Assembly (NCBI GenBank): GCA_965248255.1
Contig: CBDFIW010000004.1
Location: 496,001-560,000, forward strand
Direction of reading: 5' to 3'
DNA: 64,000 nucleotides
From: JAKZVK01 sp965248255
GTDB taxonomy: Bacteria; Acidobacteriota; Terriglobia; Bryobacterales; UBA6623
Within the stretch, counting starts at the first letter, position 1. Each line of letters starts with the position of its first letter. Positions 37,099-49,459 of this stretch are shown here, one piece after another. The notes beneath the pieces are model-generated. The model ran no database searches, was not told the origin of the DNA, and saw only the letters and a list, made by a program, of their open reading frames with translations. The translations under genes and the position numbers were made by a program.

Positions 37099-37914
37099 TC
37101 ATAACACATGACCTTCCGGAATTCTGTCCTCGTCTTTGTTTTCAGTGGATTCGCGCACAGATAGGCGTTGGTCGAACGAAGTGCGAAGTTCTGCAACCCC
37201 TGAGAAATAGATAGGTTCGTCCAAGTGGTCATAATTACGCTTACTTTTGCAACCAAGTACTAGCACTCCGGTTTTGTGCCACTCGTTGATGCGGGTGAAA
37301 TGATACTGGAAGTAGAGCGTGTTAAAGAAGAATGTCATGAAAGGCCCGAGACGCAAGTGGATAGGCGGACCTTGATAGTATTCGTGCAGCGAGCGTCTAA
37401 TCCTAAAGTGTCCCGTAACAATGAAAACGAATGAAACTACGGCCACAAGGAAGGACGCTGCCATCCACGCTTCCTCTGCAGACGTAAAGCTACCCATGGT
37501 AATCAGGAACATAGCCACGAAATAGACACCCAAATATAGGCCGTAGAGCACAATGCTGTTATTCTTGGGCTCCACCTTTTTGACCCAGCTCGCTTGGATG
37601 AACATCCAGGCAAGCCCGAACAGCCCGCATGTCACCAACGAAAGGAGCAGTAGCAGCGCCCAGTGTAGGTCGGGTGGAGGCACTAGATTCGTCGCGGGGG
37701 CACCGGCAGACCTGCCCGGAACCGGGGCAGTCGCAACTGCCGGCGGGGGGATCTCCTTGTCGCCCGTCACCTGCCAAACGGGCACCCATTCCTCCATCCC
37801 TTCGCTCTTGGTGAGGTCGCTGGCAGCAATGCGCCCTTCGGCGACGTAGCGCTTCAGGTCGACTAATCCGTAGGGGCCAAACTCCTGGTCCCCCCGCTTG
37901 ATTTTATAGTCCAT
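37099..37914 (-). CDS. GYF_2 domain membrane protein (DUF4234-like)
   Basis: The 271-residue protein starts with a GYF_2 domain (DYKIKRGDQEFGPYGLVDLK through WVPVWQ, residues 1-50) that is a peptide-binding or adaptor fold. A proline-rich linker leads to four membrane helices (~85-185), with LLSLVTCGLFGLAWMF like DUF4234. A basic cytoplasmic tail ends it. Likely cotranscribed with the DUF2752 gene. Function unknown. Confidence 0.75.
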   Translation of the reverse strand: MDYKIKRGDQEFGPYGLVDLKRYVAEGRIAASDLTKSEGMEEWVPVWQVTGDKEIPPPAVATAPVPGRSAGAPATNLVPPPDLHWALLLLLSLVTCGLFGLAWMFIQASWVKKVEPKNNSIVLYGLYLGVYFVAMFLITMGSFTSAEEAWMAASFLVAVVSFVFIVTGHFRIRRSLHEYYQGPPIHLRLGPFMTFFFNTLYFQYHFTRINEWHKTGVLVLGCKSKRNYDHLDEPIYFSGVAELRTSFDQRLSVRESTENKDEDRIPEGHVL

Positions 37915-38030
37915 TTCGTCTCCTTAACTCGTTGGGCGTTCTTCAAAATCGCACGAGATCACACCCACTTGGACCAGGGCTTAAAGCCATATCACGGTAG
38001 CGAGAATGAAATGGAAAGGCAAGTGAGTGC

Positions 38031-38079
38031 TAATCCGTCCGTAAGGATGCGGGCAACCGAGGAGCTTACGGACGGATTA
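38031..38079. repeat. Inverted repeat with 15-base arms at the IS630 copy C insertion point
   Basis: TAATCCGTCCGTAAG (38031-38045) and CTTACGGACGGATTA (38065-38079) pair perfectly around a 19-base loop. The arms resemble the end sequence of the 24424-24883 element. The IS630 copy begins immediately after its last TA. Confidence 0.7.
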
Positions 38080-39173
38080 TTGACTCCCGCATAATATAGA
38101 GTCAGTCAAAACAAAGAGAAGACTGTTTCCAGAAGGCCGTGATCAAACGCGGTTTGCGGTACATGCGGCGGAGTGCCTTGCGGGCCCGCTCGTTCAGCTC
38201 GCCGTAGTCTTTCGGACAGACGTTCGGCAACTCGTGCTGCTTCCAGTAAGCCCAGATGTATTCCACCGGATTCAACTCCGGCGCATAGGGTGGCAAGTAC
38301 TCGGTTGCGATGTGGCCTTCGGAGAGTTCGATGAACTCTTGCACCAGGCGGCTACGGTGCGCCGGCAGCCGATCCCAGACGATCAGCAGCGGGCGATCGA
38401 TATGACGTACCAACGCCTTGAGAAAGTCGGTCACTTGCTCTTTGCCGATCGCACCGGGATAGAGCCGGAAGTAGAAGTTACGCAGCGTCAGCCCCGCCGA
38501 GACGGAAAGCTTCTCCCAGTTGAAGTTAAACTGCAGCACCGGTGTTTGGCCACGTGGCGCCCAGGTGCGGCAGCGATGCGGCTTCTGACTCAATCCGCTT
38601 TCGTCGATGAAGACGAGCGTACGGCCTTCGTTTTGGGCTTTTTTTTAATGCGCTTCCAGGTCTTGCGCTTCCAGGTGCGGATCCGCTCTTCGTTGCGCTC
38701 GCGCGCCTTTCCGGCCGGGCGTTGCGGGCTCCAGTCGAGCGCTCGCAGGATCTTCCAGGCGTGGCCTGCGTGGTATGCGACCCCGAACTCGTCTCCGGTC
38801 AGCCGAGCCACCCGCGGACAGCTCCACAGGGGCGTTGGGAAGCCGTGGGCTTCCGGGCCTTCCAGCAGCAGCGACGTCAGGCGTTCGCGTTGTGCGGCAT
38901 CGAGGAGCGGCTTGCGTCCGGCGCGCCCGGCCTGGCGGAGTCCGGCCGCACCCTGCTCGCGGTATTGCCGCCGCCACTCACTGACGGTTTGGCGAGCGAC
39001 GTTCAGCCGTCTCGCCGTCTCGGACTGATTGTGGCCTTGGTGGAGCAGCCGCATCGCTTCGAAACGGCGCTTCTCCAGCGCCTTGAAATCCCGCTTCACA
39101 CCTTTGGGGTTGCCCATACATATATAGATGCTCCACACTGTCAAAAAGTGTCATAATAATTTGCGGGATTCAA
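38080..39173 (-). mobile_element. IS630-family element, intact copy C
   Basis: 1094 bases, same length as copies B and D, in inverted orientation to copy B. TA borders lie at 38078-38079 and 39174-39175. Copies B and C enclose the DUF2752/GYF_2 pair (36574-38079), a composite-transposon-like layout. Confidence 0.95.
38102..39117 (-). CDS. IS630 transposase made by -1 frameshift (copy C)
   Basis: Same two-frame structure and slippery A8 as copy B; the two frames overlap at 38590-38593. All three catalytic acids and the HTH are present. As near-identical to copies B and D as I can judge by eye, this copy should be functional. Confidence 0.88.
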
Positions 39174-39304
39174 TAGGGGTGAGTGCCACCTGGATAGCAC
39201 AGCATTTTGGGAGCGGGTAAAGATATTCTGGGCACCGAACGATCCCAAGAACATCCCCAGCGGCGCGAAAGCCACCCGCGAGGTCGAACTTTGGAGACAA
39301 GCCA

Positions 39305-40858
39305 CTAGCGGTCTTCCGCTGCGCCGAAGCCGCCACCACCTGGGGTTTCAATGGTGAGCCGGTCGCCGGCGCGGGCTTCAAGGTGCCCTTTTGAAAGCAC
39401 CGCTTGGCCGTTGAGAAGATTGCGGCCCGCTTGGCCCGAGCTGCCGCCGGCTAGCCCGTAGGGTTGCGTCTTGCGCCGGTCCGACAAGAGCGCGATCTCG
39501 GTTTCGGTGAGGAACTCAAACTCACGGACGACGCCGTCGCCTCCACGCCCCTCCCCTGAACCACGTCGCACCGAATAGCGCCGCAGACGCAGTGGATACA
39601 GGTGCTCGAGCGCCTCGACCGGCGTGTTCAAGCTGTTGGTCATGTGGTTCTGGACGGCGCTGATACCGTCAAGACCCGGACGCGCTCCCATGCCGCCCGC
39701 GATGGTCTCGTAGTACGCAAAGGGCTTGCCGCTTGCCGGATCGACACCCCCGAGAGACAGGTTGTTCATCGTACCGGCGGAGGCCGCCGGGATCCTCTCC
39801 GGCAACGCCTGGTGCAGCGCACCCAGTAGGACGTCGGTGATGCGCTGCGAGGTCTCGACGTTGCCAGCCGCAACACTCGCCGGCGGCTGCGCGTCGAGGA
39901 CGCTGCCAGGCTGAGTCACCACCCGAATGGGCCGCAGCAGCCCGGCATTGTAAGGGACGTCGTCCTCGATCAAGCAGCGGAAACAGTACATCGTAGCCGC
40001 CACGGTGATCGAGAGGTTGGCGTTGACGCCACCCGCCTGTTAGGGAGCCGAGCCCGAGTAGTCCACGCTCGCTTCATCGCCTTCGATGGCAAGGCGGCAA
40101 TGGATGCGGACGGGCCCGGAGCCGAAGCCGTCATCGTTGAGAGAGTCTTCGAACTCATACGAGCCGTCAGGAACCTCTCGAATGCGCGCACGCATCATCC
40201 GCTCGGTGTAGTCTTTCAGCGCCTCCATCTGCGCCCCGATGCGTGGCCGTCCGTACTTGCCGGCGACCGCGAGAAGACGCCGTTCACCGACATGGTGCGC
40301 AGCGATCTGGGCGGCGAGGTCGCCACGGCGTTCTTCGGGCGTGCGGACGTTCGCAAGGATCGTCTGCAGAATCTCGTCATCAAACTTCCCCTTCTTCAGT
40401 AGCTTCACCGGCGGGATGCGTAGCCCCTCTTGGTAAATCTCGCGTGCCAGAGGCATCGAACCCGGCGACATGCCGCCAACGTCGGCGTGGTGCGCCCGGG
40501 TCGCCAGATAGAAGGCTGGCTTGGGATCTCCCTCGATAAAGACAGCCGAAACGGAGGTGATGTCGGGCAGGTGAGTCCCGCCGCGGAACGGATCGTTGAG
40601 AATGACAACGTCACCCGGTTCCAATGAATGGGAACGCAGCGCCTCGGTCACCGAAAACGGCATCGCCCCCAAATGCACGGGCATGTGATCGCCCATGGCA
40701 ATCGTCTCAGCCTCTTGGTCGTAAACGGCGCAGGAAAAGTCCCGCCGCTCCTTGATATTGGCCGAGAAGGACGTTCGGCGAAGAACGACGCCCATCTCCT
40801 CGGCGATCGAGACGAACAGGTTGCGGAAGACTTCGAGTTCGAGATTCAGGGTGTCCAT
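39305..40858 (-). pseudogene. Hydantoinase B/N-methylhydantoinase beta subunit, in-frame stop
   Basis: From ATG at 40858 the frame matches HyuB/oxoprolinase B: EVFRNLFVSIAEEMGVVLRRTSFSANIKERRDFSCAVYD, then VILNDPFRGGTHLPDITSVS. After DYSGSAP a TAA stands at 40042-40040, then the same frame continues QAGGVNANLSITVAATMY through the C-terminal GRNLLNGQAVLSKG to 39305. Only one codon is wrong, so a CAA-to-TAA type change is simplest. The enzyme needs both halves for activity. hyuA upstream is also broken. Confidence 0.85.
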
Positions 40859-40868
40859 GTTGTTGCGC

Positions 40869-41775
40869 TCATGAGCGACAAAGGATCGTGTTGCCCGACG
40901 AGTCCTCATGCGCTTGCCAACCTTCCGGGATGTACGTTGTCGAGAAGCTCTGTTTCTCGCTGGGCGCGGCCAGATCAATCTTGTCGGGTGTCGCCACGGC
41001 CTTGACCCGCGCTGTCACGGCCTCCACGCCCTGACCCCGGTGATCGTAGCCATACAGCTTGCGGTGCGCTTCGTGAAACCGATTGCGGTCGGCGAAGGGA
41101 AGCGTGATCTCGTACGATTGGCCGTGGTAGCGCAGGTCGAGTGAGCGCTCGAACACGGCGCCGGGCAAGCCCTCCTCGGCAAACTCTCCGGCGGCACGGG
41201 CTTCCAGTTCCTCGAAGACGCTGCCGACGTCTCGCCCCAGGGCGGATTGCGAGAAGTCGCGCAGGCAGTCGGCCGCGAGCATCCCCAGCGCCGAGAGCAC
41301 ACCGGCGTGCGGGGGGACGATGACGGTTGCGATCTCGAGTTGCGCCGCCAACTCGCAGGCATGCTGCGCCCCTGCGCCGCCAAAGCTCAGAAGGGCAAAG
41401 TCGCGCGGATCGTAACCGCGTTCGACCGAGACCACCCGGATCGCGCGTTCCATGTTGGAGTTAGCCACCTCGATGATGGCCTTGGCCAGCTCGGCGTCCG
41501 CGATGTTGAGCGAGTCGGCAAACGTCTTCATGTAGCGGCGGGTTCGATCCATGTCGAGTTCCATGCACCCGCCGAGAAAGCGTTCCGCGTCAATACGGCC
41601 GAGCAACAGGTTGGCATCGGTGACGGTGATCTCTTCGCCTTCGCCGTAGCAGACGGGCCCCGGGTGGGCGCCGGCGCTGCGAGGCCCGACGCGCAGGGCA
41701 CCGGCTGCGTCCCGATAGGCGATCGAGCCGCCGCCCGCGCCGACCGTGTGAATGTCAAGCATGGGAACACGCACC
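40869..41775 (-). pseudogene. Hydantoinase A C-terminal fragment, N-terminus removed by ISNCY
   Basis: The ~300 remaining residues are the C-terminal part of HyuA, starting at (V)RVPMLDIHTVGAGGGSIA, where the second ATPase-like region begins. The N-terminal ~350 residues, including the first nucleotide-binding motif, are absent: the frame ends where the ISNCY element begins at 41776. The tail FSTTYIPEGWQAHEDSSGN lies 10 bases before the hyuB start. Operon hyuAB was thus a working pair before insertion. Confidence 0.85.
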
Positions 41776-43364
41776 TGTCAAGGCCCAATAGAAATGTCCC
41801 CTTCGGTAGCCCAGTAGAAGTGCCCCCTTGGTGATAGGAGAGAATCGTCATCGTCGGGGCTGTGGAACTGTGGGAATCGCGCAGCGATTTCCAAGGGGCG
41901 GTGGGAAGGGTGGAAAACCATCCACGGTTCCCCGAGCCCGGCACGGCTGCCGCCACAAGGTTTTCCACGCTTTCCATCCGACCCGGCATTTCCACAGCCC
42001 TCTTATGAATTCGCAGCTCGTGTTTTCCGCAACGCAGCTCGCCGCCAGGGGTGGTTCGCCGCCGGCTTGCGTCCGGCCACCACGTTCCCCTGCGGTGCCG
42101 GCTTCGTCCGCAGCCGTGGCGTCGGCGTGGCGATCACTTCGTGCTCGATCTCGTGCCCCTCAAACCTCACCTGCAAGCTCTCATCGCGCCCCTGTTGGAC
42201 CGTCACCCGTGCACCCGCCCCCACGCCCTGATTGCGTTTCGGCTTCAACTGCAAACAACGATTCTCGAAACGCACCACCTGGTCGTTGCTCACCACCCGT
42301 TCGTATTCGAAGCAGAACACGCCTCGCAGCTCGGTGCCGCGGGGTAGCGCCTGGTGAAAGTCCGCTCCCGCCGCCGGCTCGCAGCAGAAGCGCTCGTTGT
42401 GCTCGGCTAAGTACTCCTCGCCGAGGTAACGGTTCGCCGCCTCGTAATCAACGATGCCCCGCAGCCGCATCTTCTTGATCAGGCGGTCCTGGTGCGTGCC
42501 GTGATGGCGTTCGACACGTCCCTTGGCTTGCGGCGACGATGCGGCAATGATGCCAATGCCAAGCTTCGCGCACATGCGCCCGAACTGCGTCTCGGGCTTG
42601 ATGCCTTCCAGTGCTTCCCGCGACGTCGGCTGGCGCTGGTAGACGTTTTTCCAGTCGCAGTACAACGCCTTGGGAACGCCGTGTTGGCGCACCCAGGCTT
42701 GGAGCAGATCGGCCGCGGCCCAGGTCGTTTCCTGGCCCGAGAAGCGGCACAGTGCAAGACCGGTCGCGTCATCGACAAAGTTCATCAAACAGGCTTTCGG
42801 GCCGCGTCCTTCCAGCCAGTGGTGGTGCGAACCGTCGAGTTGAATCAGCTCGCCGAAGTGCGCTTTGCGTTGCCGCCGGCTGCGATGCGGTGGGCGCTTG
42901 CGACTCCGGCTCCACAGGCCCGCCGCGAGCATCCAGCGCCGCAGCGTTTCGCGCGGCACTTCCAGGCCCTGATCGGCTGCCAGATGTTCCGACGCCAGCG
43001 TCGGCCCGCAGCGCTCGTGTCCCTCGCCCGCATAGTTTGCGTGCACCAACTCGAGAACCTGCTCGCGGCGCTTGTCATCGGCTCGGTTCGAAGCGCGGCC
43101 GACGTTACCGTGCACCAAAGCCTTGACCCCGCCTGCTCGGTAACGCTTGTTGAGCCGCTTCGCTTGGCGGTAGCTGACCTCCAGCAGTGCGGTGGCTTCG
43201 GTCAACTTCAGTTCCCCTCGTTTCACTCGGCTCAGCACTTCGCCGCGCCTCAACTCCTTGGCACTCATCCATGTCCTTCCCAATCTTTCACCTCCTCGCA
43301 GAGGTCCAGATTAGGGGACATTTCTATTGGGCGCTCAAGGGGACATTATCATTGGGCTTCAACA
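41776..43364 (-). mobile_element. ISNCY (IS1202-like) insertion sequence
   Basis: Ends are TGTCAAGGCCCAATAG on the left and the inverted TGTTGAAGCCCAATG on the right. Each end also carries a second internal copy of a CCCAATAGAAATGTCCCC-type box 26 bases in. No convincing target duplication can be seen: the right side abuts the integrase/IS91-like unit, which may have replaced the original flank. Confidence 0.75.
42003..43268 (-). CDS. ISNCY-family (IS1202-type) transposase
   Basis: About 421 residues from ATG 43268, with AAGGA seven bases upstream. An N-terminal HTH (VLSRVKRGELKLTEATALL) precedes the DDE domain: LIQLDGSHHHWLEGRG, ALYCDWKNVY and KGRVERHHGTHQDRL supply the three acids. The C-terminal RRAALRKTRAANS tail is basic. 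Complete by inspection; probably active or recently so. Confidence 0.88.
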   Translation of the reverse strand: MSAKELRRGEVLSRVKRGELKLTEATALLEVSYRQAKRLNKRYRAGGVKALVHGNVGRASNRADDKRREQVLELVHANYAGEGHERCGPTLASEHLAADQGLEVPRETLRRWMLAAGLWSRSRKRPPHRSRRQRKAHFGELIQLDGSHHHWLEGRGPKACLMNFVDDATGLALCRFSGQETTWAAADLLQAWVRQHGVPKALYCDWKNVYQRQPTSREALEGIKPETQFGRMCAKLGIGIIAASSPQAKGRVERHHGTHQDRLIKKMRLRGIVDYEAANRYLGEEYLAEHNERFCCEPAAGADFHQALPRGTELRGVFCFEYERVVSNDQVVRFENRCLQLKPKRNQGVGAGARVTVQQGRDESLQVRFEGHEIEHEVIATPTPRLRTKPAPQGNVVAGRKPAANHPWRRAALRKTRAANS

Positions 43365-43386
43365 CCTTTCCCAACTACGCCAGAGA

Positions 43387-44241
43387 ATGATCGAGGATCT
43401 GCGGCTGCGGAACTACTCCCGGCAGACGATCCGTTCGTACACCCGCGCCGTGGCCGCTTTCGCGCGGCACTTCCAGGAGTCGCCGGACCAACTGGGTCCC
43501 GAGCAGATCCGCCAGTATCAGCTCCATCTGATCGAACACAGGAAGCTCGGCTGGACCACGTTTCGGGTTCGCAGTGCGGCTGTGAAGTTCTTCTACACCC
43601 AGACGCTCCGCCAGCCCTGGGTGGTCGAACAGATCGCCCGACCGAAGGTGCGGCGCAAGCTGCCGACGGTGCTGAGTCGTGAAGAAGTCACCGCGTTGCT
43701 CGACGCCGCCGTGAACCTCAAGCACCGCACCCTGCTGGCGACGCTCTACGGCACGGGCTTGCGTCTGGCCGAAGTCTTGGCGCTTTCGAGCCAAGATATC
43801 GACAGCCGGCGGATGGTCATTCAGGTGCGCCGCGGCAAAGGGCAGAAGCCTCGGCAGGTGATGCTCTCGCCCAAGCTTCTCGCGTTGCCGCGGATCTATT
43901 GGCGCCGCTATCACCCGCAGGAGTTGTTGTTCCCCGGCCGTAAACCCGGGGCCCAGTTGCGGCCCTCGGGGGTGCAGCAAGTCTGTCGCGAGCTGGCCCG
44001 CAAAGCCGGTCTGACAAAGCCGCTCAGCCCGCACGTGTTGCGACACTCTTTCGCCACCCACTTGCTGGAGGCAGGAACGGACCTGCGCACCATCCAAGTC
44101 CTGCTCGGACACGCCAGTCTCCAGACCACGGCTCGCTACCTGCACGTCTCGGACCACCGAGTGCAGACCACGCCCAGTCCTTTAGAGGATCTGGCGATCC
44201 GTGAGATGCTCAGCGACGACGGGGACGGCCGCCGACGGTGA
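43387..44241 (+). CDS. Tyrosine recombinase of an IS91-like unit
   Basis: 284 residues. SAM-like N-terminal DNA-binding domain (MIEDLRLRNYSRQTIRSYTRAVAAF) and catalytic domain with the R (YGTGLRLAEVLAL), H-x-x-R (LSPHVLRHSFATHLLEAG) and H/W-Y (LLGHASLQTTARYLHVSD). It overlaps the IS91-like transposase by four bases (GTGA), so the two are translated together. Such integrases accompany IS91-like rolling-circle elements in many genomes. Confidence 0.9.
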   Translation: MIEDLRLRNYSRQTIRSYTRAVAAFARHFQESPDQLGPEQIRQYQLHLIEHRKLGWTTFRVRSAAVKFFYTQTLRQPWVVEQIARPKVRRKLPTVLSREEVTALLDAAVNLKHRTLLATLYGTGLRLAEVLALSSQDIDSRRMVIQVRRGKGQKPRQVMLSPKLLALPRIYWRRYHPQELLFPGRKPGAQLRPSGVQQVCRELARKAGLTKPLSPHVLRHSFATHLLEAGTDLRTIQVLLGHASLQTTARYLHVSDHRVQTTPSPLEDLAIREMLSDDGDGRRR

Positions 44242-45443
44242 GTAGACATCGGCTCGAACTAGCCGATGTCGTTCGCCAACACGAAAGGAAGTTCCTCCAC
44301 AAGTGGGGACACACCGTTCGTGGTGAACAACGCCAAGCTCTCCGCGACAGCGGCGCCTGTCGGACCGCCGCCTTAGGCGGCCACCTCGAGCAGTGCACTT
44401 CGTGCGCGCACCGCTCGATCGAGTTCAACTCGTGTCGCAACCGGCACTGTCCGAAGTGTCAGTCCACGGCTCGGGACCGCTGGCTGGCCGCGCGGGCGCG
44501 GGAGTTGCTCCCCGTCGCCTATTGCCACGTCATCTTTACCATCGTGGGACAACTGCGTCCGCTGGCCCTCCAGAATCCGCGGGTCTTCTACCGCCTGCTG
44601 TTCCAAACCGTGGCCGAGACCTTGTTGGGGGTGGCGGCCAACCCGCGCCTGCTCGGTGCCCGCATCGGCATCCTGGCGCTGCTGCACACCTGGAGCCAGA
44701 CGCTCCGTCACCATCCCCATATCCATTGCCTCGTGCCGGCTGGTGGCCTCTCTCTCGACGGCTCGCGCTGCATCCGGTCGAGAAAGAAGTTCTTTCTGCC
44801 GGTCACGGTCCTCCGCGCCAAGTTCCGCGGCAAGCTGCTGGCCTTTCTGAAGCAGGCGTTTGAGCAAGGGGAACTGCGGTTCCCGGGACGCTTGGCCGAA
44901 CTCTCTGACCCGGCTCGCTTCTCGGCCTTACTGGAAACGCTCCGGCAGATCGACTGGATCGTCCATGTCAACAAGCCCTTGCGGCGCCCCGAGCACGTGC
45001 TCAAGTACCTGGCCCGCTATACCTATCGCGCGGCGATCTCCAACGGCCGGTTGCTGTCTGCCGAGCAGGGCCGTGTGCGCTTCCGCTGTCGCGGTTCTCG
45101 TCGCGCCCCCCGCACCAAGAGGGTCTGTTTGGACGGGGTCGAGTTTCTGCGGCGCTTCTTGCTGCAGGTACTGCCGCGAGGCTTTGTCCGCATCCGCTCC
45201 TTCGGTCTGTTCGCCCATCGACATCGCTCGACGGCGCTGGCAAAGTGTCGCCAACTCCTCGCCGATTCTTCGATCCCAAACGGCGCCCCCGCGATGCTCA
45301 GCGACGAACAGCAACGCGCCGTCGAGCGGCGTTGCCCTCGCTGCCCTTCCGGCTTGCTGCGGATCGTCGCATGGTTCTCGGCCGCGGAGTTGCTTCTCCG
45401 TCAGAGAGACCTGCCGCCCCTGGCTCCCTTCGACTCCTCATGA
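44238..45443 (+). CDS. IS91-family rolling-circle transposase
   Basis: About 401 residues from GTG 44238. An N-terminal zinc ribbon (CTSCAHRSIEFNSCRNRHCPKC) and the HUH motif HHPHIHCLVPAGG are present; the catalytic tyrosine region is KYLARYTYRAAISNGRL. HUH transposases nick one strand and move by rolling circle. Ends (ori/ter) cannot be found by eye. Confidence 0.9.
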   Translation: MSRHRLELADVVRQHERKFLHKWGHTVRGEQRQALRDSGACRTAALGGHLEQCTSCAHRSIEFNSCRNRHCPKCQSTARDRWLAARARELLPVAYCHVIFTIVGQLRPLALQNPRVFYRLLFQTVAETLLGVAANPRLLGARIGILALLHTWSQTLRHHPHIHCLVPAGGLSLDGSRCIRSRKKFFLPVTVLRAKFRGKLLAFLKQAFEQGELRFPGRLAELSDPARFSALLETLRQIDWIVHVNKPLRRPEHVLKYLARYTYRAAISNGRLLSAEQGRVRFRCRGSRRAPRTKRVCLDGVEFLRRFLLQVLPRGFVRIRSFGLFAHRHRSTALAKCRQLLADSSIPNGAPAMLSDEQQRAVERRCPRCPSGLLRIVAWFSAAELLLRQRDLPPLAPFDSS

Positions 45444-45834
45444 AACCCAACCCCCTCTGCTCCCACTCAAACACGATTCCGGCCGCCGTTTCACGGTGCT
45501 CGGCCTGGTTGTGTCCGCACCGCCGCCCGGTAGCGCTCGATGCCGCTCCCACGGTCTCCTTGTCCCTCCTGCCATCCCTCGAAGTCGTTCCCAACCTCCG
45601 GAAAACCCCCTCCCCCTCGGCTCTCTACCCTCTCCCGGCGGTCCGTTCCACCATCCAATCCCCATAAGCAATTTCCTCGCCAGTCCCCAGCCCGGCTTCG
45701 TCCAACAACCCGTATCGGCAATGCTCCGGCCCGCCAATCCGCGGCCTTCCTCGACACCCTCAGCCCGGAGCACAGCCGATACAGTTCTAATGTGTTCACG
45801 CCAGCAATCCTCATAGCGGTAGAATTGGACCGGC
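45444..45834. other. Intergenic stretch without a gene
   Basis: Low-coding-quality, C-rich sequence between the IS91-like transposase and the PQQ-type remnant. I see no supported gene. It may contain the IS91-like terminus. Confidence 0.45.
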
Positions 45835-46278
45835 GTGGTCAGCCAGGTCGTCTCCCAAAACAAGATCACCACGAGCGTGAGCCATGGGCTTGCAGATGTG
45901 GTTCGAGGTCTGGTCTGTTCCATTGCCGCGATAGCGTCTGTCACTGCGCTTGTCGGCGCGGAGCCGCCTGCGAACTGGCCGCAGTTTCGCGGGCCGCGTA
46001 CCGCTTGGCCGAAGAGGCTGAACAAATCATTGGCGGCGATCCGGCCCTTCTGCAGCTATGACCGAAAGTGTCGCGTCTTATCTCCCGTGCGGACAGGACC
46101 AACGGGGGCGGATGTCTACGTTCGAGAATATGCCGACGCCGAGGGGGCTTGGCGGCATCTCCGGCAGACGCCAGTTGAGGGTGTTCGTAGAATGGGTAAA
46201 CCAACGATGTATGGAGTAGAAACCACAGTGACGCAGGCTCGATCCGCCAAAAGAGCAAGTAGGTTAGACACCGGATAA
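45835..46278 (+). pseudogene. N-terminal remnant of a PQQ-type beta-propeller exported protein
   Basis: The frame begins with a signal-like stretch (VRGLVCSIAAIASVTALVGAE) and then PPANWPQFRGP, the typical opening of PQQ/WD-like (BamB-like) quinoprotein families. After that the sequence has no propeller motifs and a frame-random look. I infer a truncated gene. It directly precedes the second PSD1-DUF1501 pair. Confidence 0.5.
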
Positions 46279-46279
46279 C

Positions 46280-49458
<3,179 letters not shown>

Positions 49459-49459
<1 letters not shown>

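Larger units (their letters stand above)
43365..45443 (+). mobile_element. IS91-like integrase-transposase unit, ends not determined
   Basis: Two coupled genes that lie between the ISNCY right end and a non-coding stretch. IS91 elements lack inverted repeats, so borders need comparison to another copy. Confidence 0.6.

Noticed and set aside
40040..40042. TAA read as an amino acid (recoded genetic code)
   Set aside because: Two genes have an in-frame TAA, but TAA also ends intact genes such as the LarA-like gene at 20129, so reassignment is unlikely.
42492..43682. A 396-residue plus-strand frame across the ISNCY element
   Set aside because: It is antisense to the transposase and then runs out of frame into the integrase.
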